In this document: piece after piece, positions 21,901-32,129 of the stretch
Position numbering within the stretch: the first letter of the stretch is position 1
Layout of the letters: each line of letters starts with the position of its first letter
Assembly (NCBI RefSeq): GCF_000406105.1
Contig: NZ_CM001974.1
Location: forward strand, 3,412,056 to 3,476,055
Reading direction: 5' to 3'
Origin: Dickeya chrysanthemi NCPPB 402
Lineage (GTDB): Bacteria; Pseudomonadota; Gammaproteobacteria; Enterobacterales; Enterobacteriaceae
DNA: 64,000 nt
Program-made: the position numbers and the translations under genes
The notes under the pieces: generated by a model
Database searches by the model: none
What the model was told of the DNA's origin: nothing
The model's input: the letters and a program-made list of their open reading frames with translations, nothing else

Positions 21901-23274
21901 TTAGCGGGTGACGTTCGCTCCTTTATCCAACAACAGCGCCTCCCCTTGTTTGGCATTGAGGGTCAGTCCCTGGGTGACCAGCTCGGCGTTGCGTACCCGC
22001 AGCCCTTTTTCCGACTCGATCCGTACCTGCTCAAAATGGAAACCGCTCAACGGCGCTTCCGGTACGCCAATAATGTACCCGGCCGCTTTGCTGCGCCCCG
22101 TTGACTCCAAATCGACGATAGTGATGTTACTGAAATGCGGTGTTTTCACCTTGTCGAACGGCTGAGCCGGCTCGGTATCCGGCGGATAAATCTGCTCGCC
22201 CAGCGTAAAGCCGCCCGCCTGCAGTAATTTGTCGACTTCGGTTTGTACAATCGGCGCAGCCTGGTAGTAGCCGGAGAACACCAGCGGTACTTCCACATTC
22301 ACCATCCGGGTATGGCGATAGGTCACGTTCTTCACCTCGCCGCCCTTGCCGCGCAACGATTTAATGCGAATACCATACATGGAACCTTCAAAGCGGTTGT
22401 TTTCCACCAGTACATTATTGACGCCGCCGGAGGTCTCACTGCCGATAGAAATACCACGCCCCTGCTTTAATACATTGTTGGCAATATAAACATTGTCTAC
22501 CACGCCATCCGGGAAACGGCTGTCCGGTTTTTCCGCTTTGATGGCAATATGGTCATCATTGCAATCAATCACGTTGTTGGTAATCCGGATGTTCTGGCTG
22601 TCGATAGGATCGATAGCATCGGTGTTTGGCGCATGCCATGGGGCAATAATACTCGTACCGTTTACCGTCACATCACGGGCATAGCGCATCACCACATGGA
22701 AGCTGGGAGAGTTGGTCAAGGTCACGCCGTCAATCAATACCTGGCTGGAACGAGTAATATAGATTAACCGCGGGCGGTCTGTTCCGCCTTTCTTGCCGGT
22801 AGCGCGGATCGCCTCGCGCCAGCGTTCCCACCATACCGCACCTTGTCCATCAATGGTGCCTTCGCCGGTAATCGCAACGTTCTGCGCATCAGCGATGCTG
22901 ATAAACGGCAGCCAGCCGTTTTCCGCTTGCGCATAGCGAGTACTGTCAGTTGCACGGTAAGCGCTTTCTCCGGTCGAAGCTACCAGCGTGGCATGTTTTT
23001 CCAGATGCAGTCGGACGTTGCTTTTCAGAAATAACGGTTCTACCAGATAGTTTCCCGCCGGCACCAGCACGGTGCCGCCACCGGCAGCCGCACATTCATC
23101 AATCGCCTTTTGAAAGGAAGAGGTATTCAGTGCAATTTGCAGGCGATGCCCCTCTGCACCATAACGGGTTACGTCGCAAACGCGATCGGGAAACGCCACT
23201 TTTTCAGCCGATTGTGCGCTCATGCCAGCCAGTGCGCAGGACGCCAACAACGAGAACGCTATTCCTTTATGCAT
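21901..23274 (-). CDS. GH28 polygalacturonase-family protein, PehN-like
   Basis: Glycoside hydrolase family 28 protein of 457 residues with a signal peptide (MHKGIAFSLLASCALAGMSA-QSA), so it is exported. A right-handed beta-helix is suggested by repeated NV.I/NNV.. runs. Catalytic motifs: NTD at 217-219, DD at 240-241 and RIK at 303-305. The usual GHG motif reads GRG (272-274), so the expected His is Arg. E. chrysanthemi PehN is a GH28 protein reported to have low hydrolase activity, regulated by KdgR, CRP and PecS; this gene is my best guess for it. The ATG at 23274 is chosen because a longer frame (to 23304) would read through the KdgR box. Absent from E. coli at this locus. Confidence 0.88.
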   Translation of the reverse strand: MHKGIAFSLLASCALAGMSAQSAEKVAFPDRVCDVTRYGAEGHRLQIALNTSSFQKAIDECAAAGGGTVLVPAGNYLVEPLFLKSNVRLHLEKHATLVASTGESAYRATDSTRYAQAENGWLPFISIADAQNVAITGEGTIDGQGAVWWERWREAIRATGKKGGTDRPRLIYITRSSQVLIDGVTLTNSPSFHVVMRYARDVTVNGTSIIAPWHAPNTDAIDPIDSQNIRITNNVIDCNDDHIAIKAEKPDSRFPDGVVDNVYIANNVLKQGRGISIGSETSGGVNNVLVENNRFEGSMYGIRIKSLRGKGGEVKNVTYRHTRMVNVEVPLVFSGYYQAAPIVQTEVDKLLQAGGFTLGEQIYPPDTEPAQPFDKVKTPHFSNITIVDLESTGRSKAAGYIIGVPEAPLSGFHFEQVRIESEKGLRVRNAELVTQGLTLNAKQGEALLLDKGANVTR

Positions 23275-23286
23275 AATCACCCCATA

Positions 23287-23305
23287 AGTAAAACAATGTT
23301 TCATT
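23287..23305 (-). promoter_or_regulatory. KdgR operator of the GH28 gene
   Basis: On the minus strand the 19-mer AATGAAACATTGTTTTACT matches the KdgR consensus AATRAAAYRNYRTTTYATT at all but one position. It lies 13 bp before the chosen start codon, so bound KdgR would block transcription until pectin breakdown products (KDG) release it. Confidence 0.85.
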
Positions 23306-23343
23306 TATCGACAATGTATCACTACCTTTATCCTAAAACGGCT

Positions 23344-23362
23344 GTAGCGATCACGATTTAGC
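23344..23362 (-). promoter_or_regulatory. Possible CRP half-site
   Basis: The minus strand reads AAATCGTGATCGCTACAGC. The left half CGTGA fits CRP well and the right half does not. It lies about 45 bp upstream of the KdgR box, a sensible place for an activator. Weak evidence. Confidence 0.3.
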
Positions 23363-23486
23363 TTGCGAAACAAGGTTTTGGAGATATGCCATTTTTTAGC
23401 GAGAGATAATTGGAAAATTGCACAACGGCGTAAAATGCGGCTCAGTGAGGTTGAACAACAAAACAGCGGCCAATGACGTATTTCTA

Positions 23487-23543
23487 CCCTGGCCGCTGCC
23501 AGCAGCGGCCAGGGGACTGTAGAGCGAGGCCCATGGATGGGCC
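23487..23543. other. Two strong palindromes after the chemoreceptor gene
   Basis: A 12-bp perfect stem (CCCTGGCCGCTG at 23487-23498 with 23503-23514, loop CCAG) is followed by GGCCCAT/ATGGGCC (23528-23534 with 23537-23543). Neither has a U-tract on either strand. They may end the mcp transcript in a factor-assisted way or be part of a degenerate repeat element. Confidence 0.55.
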
Positions 23544-23590
23544 GAGTAAGAAAGCCAACGCACCAGCAACGTGAAGTATGACGGGTGTAT
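23544..23590 (+). repeat. ERIC repeat fragment (one end)
   Basis: The stretch ending AACGTGAAGTATGACGGGT plus GTAT matches one end of the full ERIC copies at 26014-26142 and 60617-60744. It is truncated and touches the last base of the chemoreceptor stop codon. Confidence 0.75.
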
Positions 23591-25179
23591 CACGATATAG
23601 TGCGACCAATCGCCAATACATCATGGCGATAGCCTGCGCCATCGGTATTAAAATACGCCACCGATGCTTTCAATCGTTGGGCCTGTAATTCCAGTTCATT
23701 TACTGCAGCGACGGCCCGTTTCGCCAGAGCCGTATTCTGCTGGGTGATCGAATCAATTTGAACAATTGACTCATTGATATAACTGATGCCTTTACCCTGC
23801 TCACTGGTTGCCGTAGCAATCTCGGACACAATATCGGCAACGTGTTGTACCGCATCGAGCAAATCTTTGATGCTGCTGTCGGCCATTTTTATCTTCTCTG
23901 ATCCACTATTAACGCGAGCCACCGACTCTTCTATCAGGCTCTTTATTTCTCCCGCCGCTTGTGAGCTGCGCAACGCCAGACTCCGAACCTCTCCCGCGAC
24001 GACCGCAAAGCCACGGCCTTGTTCACCGGCACGTGCCGCTTCGACCGCCGCATTCAGGGCAAGGATATTGGTCTGAAATGCAATGTTATTCACCACCTCA
24101 GTGATGTTAGCGATCTTGCCGGAGCTTTCAGAAATACCGTTCATCGTATCGTTCACTTCCCGCATCACCGCGCCTCCCCGGGCGGCTATCTCCAGTGCGG
24201 AATGCGCCAGTTGGCGAGCCTGCTCTGTATTTTCAGCATTCTGTTTAACCGTGGAGGTAATTTCCTCCATACTTGCGGACGTTTTCTCAAGAGATGTGGC
24301 CTGTCGTTCCGTGTGTGATGACAATTCCATATTACCGGCAATAATTTCGCCAGTACTGGCATTGATCACTTCAGCGCCGGCACGAATATCTTCGATAACC
24401 GTAATTAGCTGTTCCCGCATCCGACTCATCTCGTGGAGCAGGCTGATATTGTCACCAGATAAGGTAGTAACAGGATGAGATAAATTACCTGCCGCTATGC
24501 GTGCAACCACTTCTGCTGCGTAAGTAGGTTCACCACCCAGGACGCGCAAAATACCGCGATTGATATAATAAGCAAAAAATAATAACGCCATGCTAATTAA
24601 TACAAAAGCAATACCATTCTGATATAACGAATAGATAAACGCCTCATTAATATCATCAACATAGAGACCCGTAGTAATTATCCAGTCCCAGGGAGCGTAA
24701 GGTGAATTATATGCCACTTTAGGCTGCGCGACGCTGGAGCCGGGGCGAGGAAAAGCGTAAGCAGTATAACCAGATTGGTTGTTTCTTGTTACTGTCACCA
24801 TTTCTCGGAAAAGGAAGACGCCGTTCGCGTCTTTAAAATCCTCACCCTGACCAATAAGCTTTTCATTAATAGGATGCATTAAAACTCGAGGCTGGGAATT
24901 AATGATGGTGAAGTACCCTGAGTCACCATAACGTAAATCCTTTATTCCTTTCATGGCGCGTTGTTGCGCCTCTGCTAAAGAAATCGCACCGGTACTGGCT
25001 AACTCGGCATTGGTTTTGACAATCCCCAATGCTAACTGAGTCACATGCATTAACTCCATTTCTCTTAGTGATAATTGATCTTGTTTAATTTTCACTGAAC
25101 CATAAAACAGTGTGCCGGCCAGACATAACAAACTAATAATCAGTGGAAACCAAAGCTTCCTGGCGAGGGATATTTTCAT
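23590..25179 (-). CDS. Methyl-accepting chemotaxis protein
   Basis: Transmembrane chemoreceptor of 529 residues. Order: membrane segment ([19 protein letters not shown]), a periplasmic single Cache domain ([12 protein letters not shown]...[12 protein letters not shown]...[14 protein letters not shown], quoted in parts), second membrane segment ([18 protein letters not shown]), HAMP region, then the signalling domain with the near-invariant hairpin motif [20 protein letters not shown]. The ligand is unknown; sCache receptors often sense small organic acids. It has no C-terminal NWETF-type pentapeptide for CheR/CheB. The stop codon abuts an ERIC fragment. It lies beside the pectinase gene in a segment absent from E. 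coli here. Confidence 0.93.
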   Translation of the reverse strand: MKISLARKLWFPLIISLLCLAGTLFYGSVKIKQDQLSLREMELMHVTQLALGIVKTNAELASTGAISLAEAQQRAMKGIKDLRYGDSGYFTIINSQPRVLMHPINEKLIGQGEDFKDANGVFLFREMVTVTRNNQSGYTAYAFPRPGSSVAQPKVAYNSPYAPWDWIITTGLYVDDINEAFIYSLYQNGIAFVLISMALLFFAYYINRGILRVLGGEPTYAAEVVARIAAGNLSHPVTTLSGDNISLLHEMSRMREQLITVIEDIRAGAEVINASTGEIIAGNMELSSHTERQATSLEKTSASMEEITSTVKQNAENTEQARQLAHSALEIAARGGAVMREVNDTMNGISESSGKIANITEVVNNIAFQTNILALNAAVEAARAGEQGRGFAVVAGEVRSLALRSSQAAGEIKSLIEESVARVNSGSEKIKMADSSIKDLLDAVQHVADIVSEIATATSEQGKGISYINESIVQIDSITQQNTALAKRAVAAVNELELQAQRLKASVAYFNTDGAGYRHDVLAIGRTIS

Positions 25180-26013
25180 TCGTTGAACACCTTTTATTAA
25201 GTTATGCTATTAAGCTTTTCTGTACTACACCCACCGCTTATGACACTTTTTGAATAAAAACAGGATCTCATCATCTTTTAATAGCATAAAACATAAGTCT
25301 TGTTTATATGTTTTATCATCACAAAAAAGCTTATTCATTAATAAATCCGGTTTACTCCTTGTAGGTTTCCCACTTACATAGGTAAATAAAACCCAGTACT
25401 GTGAAGAGAAAACGTACTATTCGACACACTGAATTTAACAATATCATATCATTAGGATAACACCCTCCCGAAACATAATAAAAATGATACCGATATCACT
25501 GATTTGCAAAAGATAGTGTTCAACAGACTATTCGATATCAATATAGGCCAGCCTTTTTCTTCTGATTAATCAGGAAAACCTATCACCTGATTTAAACGCC
25601 TTCATAAACATCATCTTTTGAATAAAATCATAAAAAGTAGAGTTATTTAGCCCTGATGACATCCCGAAGAATAAATCAAACTCAATGAAATGATTTTAAA
25701 TAACATTAAAAACATCACTGCTAATAATCACAATAAAAAACAGTCGTATCTTTTATCCAGACATGAATAAACATACTCTTCCCGCCCCTCGCCACCCGCC
25801 ATAATAACGACAATAACAATACAAATAAGCGTCATGATGCATTCCACATTTTATGTGCTAATACAACAGCAACAACAACGCTATTTTCCGGACGAGTAAG
25901 AACGATGAACCTATGGGAAAGGCAATGGCAGGGGAGCGTATTGATCGCGCTGAATCGCGGTTTCTATTCGCCAATATTGAATAGAAACCGCTATACATAT
26001 TAATTATTTAGAG
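25180..26013. other. AT-rich 0.83-kb region with no clear gene
   Basis: Between mcp and the ERIC repeat there is no long reading frame. It is A/T rich, and contains short CAA-rich stretches (25801-25880), two tiny tandem frames (25834-25899, 22 codons; 25905-26003, 32 codons) and a 13-bp perfect inverted repeat (25957-25969 with 25979-25991). It presumably holds the mcp promoter, but I found no convincing sigma-28 motif. Confidence 0.5.
25957..25991. repeat. 13-bp perfect inverted repeat
   Basis: GCGGTTTCTATTC and its exact complement are separated by nine bases (GCCAATATT). No T-run follows on either strand, so it is not a standard terminator. It could be an operator or an RNA hairpin. Confidence 0.75.
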
Positions 26014-26142
26014 TATATACCCGTCATACTTCACGTTGTTGGTGCGTTGGCTTCCTCATTCACCCCGGTCACTTACTCGAGTAAGCTCCCGGGGATTCAC
26101 TACGTCGCCGCCTTCCTGCAACTCGAATTATTTTGGGTATAG
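26014..26142 (-). repeat. ERIC element, full length
   Basis: A 129-bp imperfect palindrome with the known ERIC core (AAGCTCCCGGGGATTCAC and GGTCACTTACTCGAGTAAGC). It lies eight bases past the ushA stop, in the opposite orientation to the copy at 60617-60744. Confidence 0.9.
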
Positions 26143-26149
26143 ATAATAA

Positions 26150-27802
26150 TTACTTATAAACAATCTCACCTTTCGGTTCATAGTCTGCCGCCTGCAATGG
26201 AGAGTGCTTCTCGACATACTGACGCAGCACTTCCGCATCCACAAAACCGGTATTGACGTAACTCGGCAGGTCACTCAGTTTCGGATAGCCGTCGCCGCCG
26301 GTGGCGTTAAAACTCAGCGTAGACATCCGATAGACTTTATCCGCCTGCAACGGCTCGCCGTTGATCTTCACGTTCTTCACGCCAGTGCCGTCTGCTTCCA
26401 GACTCACATTCAGGAACTGAGCATAACCGCCGGAATCGACCTTCTTGTTGGCGACGACCGCCAGATATTTCTCTACTTCACTGCCTTTCAGATCGGCATA
26501 TACCAGCGTATTGCCGAACGGTTGCACCTTAAGTAACGTCTTATAGGTAATATCACCGGACTCGATCGAATCCCGCACGCCGCCACCGCTCATGACCGCA
26601 AAATCCGCTTTAGCACGCTCCAGTTGAGCAGACAGCAATACTCTCGACAGGTTGGTTTGCACGAAACGAACCTTATTACGGTCGCCCTCCAGCCGCCCGT
26701 TGACGCTGCCCACTTTGACATCCAGCTGTGCCTTGCCTTTTTCCTGGAATGGCGTCAGCAGCTTCATCATGTCCGGATTCTGGCTGATTTCCTGGGTGTA
26801 GTACACGCGCTCGCTGGTGCCGTCGGCTTTCTCAACCTTCTTCTTCAGGTTGACTGGAATCAGTTGGTAATGCGCCAGCTTCAGCTCGCCATTGCGGAAA
26901 GTAAAATCGGCGCGGCCGACATATTTACCCCACTCATGCGCCTGCACAATCCAGGTGCCGTTCTGGCGATCCGGCGCGCAAGGGGTGCCGGGAACATAAT
27001 TCACCTGTTTTTTATTCTCGCCGGCCATGCATACCGGGTCCTGCGAATGACCGCCAACGATCATATCGAGATATCCCGCAGGCAGGCTGCGCGCCATTTC
27101 TACATCGCCTGGCGCGTTGGAGCCGTGATCGCCGTTATCGTAATGCCCCATATGGGTAGCAGCGATAATCACATCCGGCTTCTCTTTTTTACGTAGTTGC
27201 TCCACCACCTTTTTCGCCTCGTCGGCCGGCTTGCGGAACTCGATATCGTGGAAATACTCCGGATTGCCGATTTTAGCCGTGTCGTCGGTGGTTAAACCGA
27301 TCACGGCAATCTTGATTCCCTGACGGTCAAACAGCGCGTAAGGCTTGAACAACCGTTTTTTGGTGCTTTTCTGGTAAATGTTGGCGGAAAGCAGCGGGAA
27401 GTGCGCCCACTTTTCCTGCTGACGCAATACCGTAAGCGGGTTATCGAATTCATGATTGCCGACGGCCATCGCGTCATACCCCACCAGATTCATACCGCGG
27501 AAGTCCGGTTCTGCATCCTGCAAGTCTGATTCCGGCACCCCGGTATTGATATCCCCGCCCGACAACAGCAGTACACTGCCGCCCTTACCGACAACATCCT
27601 GACGAATTTGATCTACCAGCGTCTTTTGTGCTGCCAGACCATACTCGCCGTAATCGTTGTGCCAGAAATGGCCGTGATGATCATTCGTGTGCAGAATCGT
27701 GATGTTGTAAGTCTTGTCTTTTTCCCATGCCAGCGCAGCGGGCGACGATAACGCCAGTGTTACTGTTATCAGGCATGCCAGATTTTTGACAGAAAAATGC
27801 AT
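26150..27802 (-). CDS. ushA: UshA periplasmic 5'-nucleotidase/UDP-sugar hydrolase
   Basis: Periplasmic metallophosphoesterase that hydrolyses UDP-sugars and 5'-nucleotides for salvage. The 550-residue product has a signal peptide (about residues 1-24, ending PAALA), the metal motifs ILHTNDHHGHF, GGDINTG, GNHEFDNP, THMGHY and GGHSQDP, and the C-terminal nucleotide-binding domain (FNATGGDGYP). The ATG at 27802 has GGGGAGTGG just upstream and is preferred to a GTG two codons earlier. It is probably monocistronic, since an ERIC element follows directly. Confidence 0.96.
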   Translation of the reverse strand: MHFSVKNLACLITVTLALSSPAALAWEKDKTYNITILHTNDHHGHFWHNDYGEYGLAAQKTLVDQIRQDVVGKGGSVLLLSGGDINTGVPESDLQDAEPDFRGMNLVGYDAMAVGNHEFDNPLTVLRQQEKWAHFPLLSANIYQKSTKKRLFKPYALFDRQGIKIAVIGLTTDDTAKIGNPEYFHDIEFRKPADEAKKVVEQLRKKEKPDVIIAATHMGHYDNGDHGSNAPGDVEMARSLPAGYLDMIVGGHSQDPVCMAGENKKQVNYVPGTPCAPDRQNGTWIVQAHEWGKYVGRADFTFRNGELKLAHYQLIPVNLKKKVEKADGTSERVYYTQEISQNPDMMKLLTPFQEKGKAQLDVKVGSVNGRLEGDRNKVRFVQTNLSRVLLSAQLERAKADFAVMSGGGVRDSIESGDITYKTLLKVQPFGNTLVYADLKGSEVEKYLAVVANKKVDSGGYAQFLNVSLEADGTGVKNVKINGEPLQADKVYRMSTLSFNATGGDGYPKLSDLPSYVNTGFVDAEVLRQYVEKHSPLQAADYEPKGEIVYK

Positions 27803-28294
27803 AACCACTCCCCGTAATAAAAATCTCTTATAGAATTGTTACATTAAACCAGCGAACAGGCGCACAAATTAACACAAATCGGAACAGGATAGTTGACGTC
27901 ATACCGAACCTGAGACATTTCTCGCCATGACATCGCAGCGCCGCTATCGTGCTGATTCCCCATCATCTAATAAGCCGTTGTAGTCATACCGTGGCGGGCG
28001 AATTGGAAGATATCTCTAAAAACAGAGATTGAATTAACCCTATAGATCAACGATAAAAGCAATAATTCAACTGAAAATATGTGTTACACTATTTAAATAG
28101 ATGAAAAACATCATTTGTATCTCACTCTGCCCATCTTCCTGACGGTTTTCTGCGATCATTCGTTGAATCACGCCACCGATATACGGCCAGGGAACGGTTT
28201 GGGTCGGCAGAGCACATAAGCATTCAGGGGCCATAACCTACTGACGGCTCAGGAATATCCGCTCATTCTCGTTACCCATGGCAAAGGAGTCGGA
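27803..28294. other. ushA-ybaL divergent intergenic region
   Basis: About 490 bp between divergent genes. It must carry both promoters. I see only a small hairpin (ATCTCT/AGAGAT near 28012-28029) and A/T-rich sequence around 28020-28120. No gene or known RNA was recognised. Confidence 0.4.
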
Positions 28295-29980
28295 ATGCAT
28301 GATAATACCACCCCCTTAATCTCCACGATGGCCGTCGGTCTGGTATTGGCTTTTTTGCTGGGTATGCTGGCAAACCGGCTGCGTATTTCGCCATTAGTCG
28401 GATACCTGGTAGCCGGCGTGATGGTCGGGCCTTTTACGCCCGGTTTTGTCGCCGATACCCGACTGGCGCCTGAAATTGCCGAGCTGGGCGTCATTTTGCT
28501 GATGTTTGGCGTTGGGTTGCATTTCTCACTGCGGGATTTGATGGCGGTAAAATCCATCGCCATTCCCGGCGCGGTGGCGCAAATCGTCATGGCAACGCTG
28601 CTGGGAACGGGATTGTCATCACTGCTGGGCTGGAGCCTGTCTGAGGGATTAGTATTTGGTTTGTGTCTGTCCACCGCCAGTACGGTCGTGTTGCTACGCG
28701 CGCTGGAAGAACGTCAGTTGATTGACAGCCAGCGCGGACAAATCGCCATTGGCTGGCTGATTGTTGAAGACCTGGCGATGGTGCTGACGCTGGTACTGCT
28801 TCCGGCTTTTGCCGACATGTTGAAAACCGACACCGCCGATACCGGTAAATTGTTACAAGATCTGGCGATTACGCTGGGTAAAGTGGTGGCGTTCATCACC
28901 CTGATGGTGGTAGTCGGCCGTCGCGTGGTGCCGTGGGTATTGGCGAAAAGCGCCAGTACCGGCTCAAGAGAGTTATTTACGCTGGCGGTATTGGCGATGG
29001 CGCTCGGCATCGCCTTTGGGGCGGTTAAACTGTTTGATGTTTCGTTTGCACTAGGCGCATTTTTCGCCGGTATGGTTTTGAACGAATCAGAGCTCAGCCA
29101 GCGCGCCGCACACGATACGCTACCGCTGCGCGATGCATTCGCCGTGTTGTTTTTCGTTTCCGTCGGGATGCTGTTCGACCCAATGATTTTGATGCGAGAA
29201 CCGCTGGCCGTACTGGCGACCTTGCTGATTATCGTGGTGGGTAAATCGATGGCCGCCTTTTTGCTGGTACATCTGTTTGGCCATTCCCGACGTACCGCGC
29301 TGACCATTTCCGCCAGTCTGGCGCAGATTGGCGAGTTCGCCTTTATTTTGGCGGGCCTGGGCATTTCACTCGGTATGCTGTCGGAAAATGGCCGCAATCT
29401 GGTGCTGGCCGGCGCAATTTTGTCGATCATGCTCAACCCGCTGCTGTTTACGTTGCTGGAACGCTATCTCGCCAGGCATGAAACCATTGAAGAACAAATC
29501 GTTGAAGAAGCGATCGAAGAAGAAAAGCAGATCCCTATCGACCTGTGCAACCATGCGCTATTGGTCGGCTACGGGCGCGTAGGCAGTCTGATCGGTGCCC
29601 AACTGCATCAGGCCGGTGTCCCGATGGTAGTGATTGAAACTTCGCGCGCTCGCGTCGATACGCTACGGGAACAAGGCATTAAAACCGTACTGGGCAACGC
29701 GACCCGGCCCGATATCATGGATATTGCCCGCCTCGATTGCGCCAGTTGGCTGCTGCTGACCATACCCAACGGCTACGAAGCCGGGGAAATCGTCGCCGCG
29801 GCAAGAGCCCGGCGACCGGATCTGAAAATCATCGCACGGGCGCATTATGACGATGAAGTGAGCTATATCACCGAGCATGGTGCCGACCACGTCGTCATGG
29901 GCGAGCGGGAAATTGCAGAAACCATGATAGCAATGTTAAACGTCGACGAGATCGTTACCGAAAGAGCCTGTTCTATCTAA
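28295..29980 (+). CDS. ybaL: YbaL Kef-type cation/proton antiporter
   Basis: Inner-membrane monovalent-cation:proton antiporter of the CPA2/Kef family, 561 residues. The first about 380 residues form many membrane helices typical of the family (LMFGVGLHFSLRDL, FDVSFALGAFFAGMVLNES, FFVSVGMLFDP). A cytoplasmic RCK/TrkA-N domain follows (NHALLVGYGRVGSLIG, a Rossmann GxGxxG-type motif) that would bind a nucleotide. The ATG at 28295 has AAGGAG upstream. Transport specificity is not shown by sequence. Confidence 0.93.
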   Translation: MHDNTTPLISTMAVGLVLAFLLGMLANRLRISPLVGYLVAGVMVGPFTPGFVADTRLAPEIAELGVILLMFGVGLHFSLRDLMAVKSIAIPGAVAQIVMATLLGTGLSSLLGWSLSEGLVFGLCLSTASTVVLLRALEERQLIDSQRGQIAIGWLIVEDLAMVLTLVLLPAFADMLKTDTADTGKLLQDLAITLGKVVAFITLMVVVGRRVVPWVLAKSASTGSRELFTLAVLAMALGIAFGAVKLFDVSFALGAFFAGMVLNESELSQRAAHDTLPLRDAFAVLFFVSVGMLFDPMILMREPLAVLATLLIIVVGKSMAAFLLVHLFGHSRRTALTISASLAQIGEFAFILAGLGISLGMLSENGRNLVLAGAILSIMLNPLLFTLLERYLARHETIEEQIVEEAIEEEKQIPIDLCNHALLVGYGRVGSLIGAQLHQAGVPMVVIETSRARVDTLREQGIKTVLGNATRPDIMDIARLDCASWLLLTIPNGYEAGEIVAAARARRPDLKIIARAHYDDEVSYITEHGADHVVMGEREIAETMIAMLNVDEIVTERACSI

Positions 29981-30034
29981 TCACGCCCTCCGTCAGGCGC
30001 CCGTCGGCGCCTGATACCACACGCGGACGTTGAT

Positions 30035-30997
30035 TTATCCCTGCGCATTCACCAGTTGCGTCAGCAATGCGATATGCATCGGATCGTCGTTCAGCGCGGG
30101 GATATACTGAAACGACTCACCGCCGGCATGCAGAAAAAGCTCCCGGTTCTGCTCTTTGATCTCTTCGAGCGTTTCCAGGCAATCAGCCGCGAAACCCGGG
30201 CAAATCACCTGAATTCGCTTAACGCCTTGTTTCGGCAACGCCTGCATCGTTTCATCGGTATAAGGCGTCAGCCAGGCCTCACGACCAAAACGGGACTGGA
30301 AGGTCATCATCACCTGTTCCGGCGGCAAGCCAAGCGCGGCAGTCAACGCCTTTGCCGTCGCGGCGCAGCGTTCGGGATAATCATCACCTTCATCGGCGTA
30401 GCGCTGCGGAATACCGTGGAATGAAATCACCAGCTTATCCGGCACGCCATGCTGCGCAAATGACTGTTCGACGCTGTGCTTCAACGCGGCGATATACGCT
30501 GGATGCTCGGCATAATCACGGATAAAACGAATACCCGGCACCTGACGCCGATGACTCAGCAATTTCGCCAGGCCATCCCACACCGCCGCGGTGGTGGAAC
30601 AGGAATACTGCGGGTACATCGGCAATACCGTCACCGCGGTAACGCCCTGTGCCAACAGCGCGTCCAGTGCGGACTGCAAACTCGGCGAACCGTAGCTCAT
30701 ACCCAGTTCCACCGGGATAGCCGGCAGGCTCGCTGCCAGTGCCTGTTGCTGTCGGCGGCTGTAAACCAGCAATGGTGAACCTTCCGCCATCCACACCGAT
30801 TGATAAAGTTTCGCTACCCGCGGCGAACGGGTCGGCAAAATAATGCCATGCAGCAATGGGCACCAGAGTAACCGGGTCAAATCAACTACACGCCGGTCAT
30901 GCAGGAATTCGGCCAGATAACGTTTCACGGCTTGCGGCGTCGGTGCATCCGGCGTGCCCAGGTTCACCATCAACACACCGCGTTTTTCTTTTTTCAT
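30035..30997 (-). CDS. hemH: Ferrochelatase
   Basis: Inserts Fe(II) into protoporphyrin IX, the last step of haem synthesis. The 320-residue protein shows [14 protein letters not shown] start ([11 protein letters not shown]), GMSYGSPS, the catalytic His in [14 protein letters not shown], and [15 protein letters not shown] with the family's conserved Glu. The ATG at 30997, with AAGGAAAACG upstream, is used rather than the TTG one codon before. It is convergent with ybaL and lies downstream of adk, as in E. coli. Confidence 0.96.
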   Translation of the reverse strand: MKKEKRGVLMVNLGTPDAPTPQAVKRYLAEFLHDRRVVDLTRLLWCPLLHGIILPTRSPRVAKLYQSVWMAEGSPLLVYSRRQQQALAASLPAIPVELGMSYGSPSLQSALDALLAQGVTAVTVLPMYPQYSCSTTAAVWDGLAKLLSHRRQVPGIRFIRDYAEHPAYIAALKHSVEQSFAQHGVPDKLVISFHGIPQRYADEGDDYPERCAATAKALTAALGLPPEQVMMTFQSRFGREAWLTPYTDETMQALPKQGVKRIQVICPGFAADCLETLEEIKEQNRELFLHAGGESFQYIPALNDDPMHIALLTQLVNAQG

Positions 30998-31164
30998 CAA
31001 CGTTTTCCTTTACTGCCGCTTCGGCATCATCGTTTAGACAGGAACGGAATAGCATTGTAGCGGAAACATCGCGATGAAAAACCGCCAGGCAGCGTGGTTA
31101 AAGACGATATCAGCAATTGTCGGGAACGATATAACGGCGGGAAAACAGCGGGAGGATACGGTAA

Positions 31165-31191
31165 GAAGCGCCACCTGCGAGGTGACGCCTG
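31165..31191 (-). terminator. Putative adk terminator
   Basis: On the minus strand GCGTCACC pairs with GGTGGCGC (one G-U) around a short loop, followed by TTCTTACC. It lies just past the adk stop. The U-tract is weak. Confidence 0.5.
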
Positions 31192-31203
31192 CGAAAAACG
31201 GGA

Positions 31204-32040
<837 letters not shown>

Positions 32041-32066
32041 TCAACATGCAGAGTAACAAGAAAGAA

Positions 32067-32092
32067 AAACGCCCCGAAAAACCGGGGCGTTT
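32067..32092 (-). terminator. htpG intrinsic terminator
   Basis: Ten-bp stem AAACGCCCCG/CGGGGCGTTT (32067-32076 and 32083-32092). On the minus strand it is followed by TTTTTCTTTC. It lies about 40 bp past the htpG stop. Confidence 0.9.
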
Positions 32093-32126
32093 GTCATTAC
32101 CGCAAAATTTGTCATTACCGCAAAAT
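32091..32126. repeat. 18-bp perfect tandem duplication after htpG
   Basis: TTGTCATTACCGCAAAAT occurs twice in a row (32091-32108, 32109-32126), between the htpG stop codon and its terminator. It looks like a recent slippage duplication. Confidence 0.85.
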
Positions 32127-32129
32127 ACG

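Noticed and set aside
25180..25260. Sigma-28 promoter for the chemoreceptor gene
   Set aside because: No sequence close to TAAAGTTT-N11-GCCGATAA was found.
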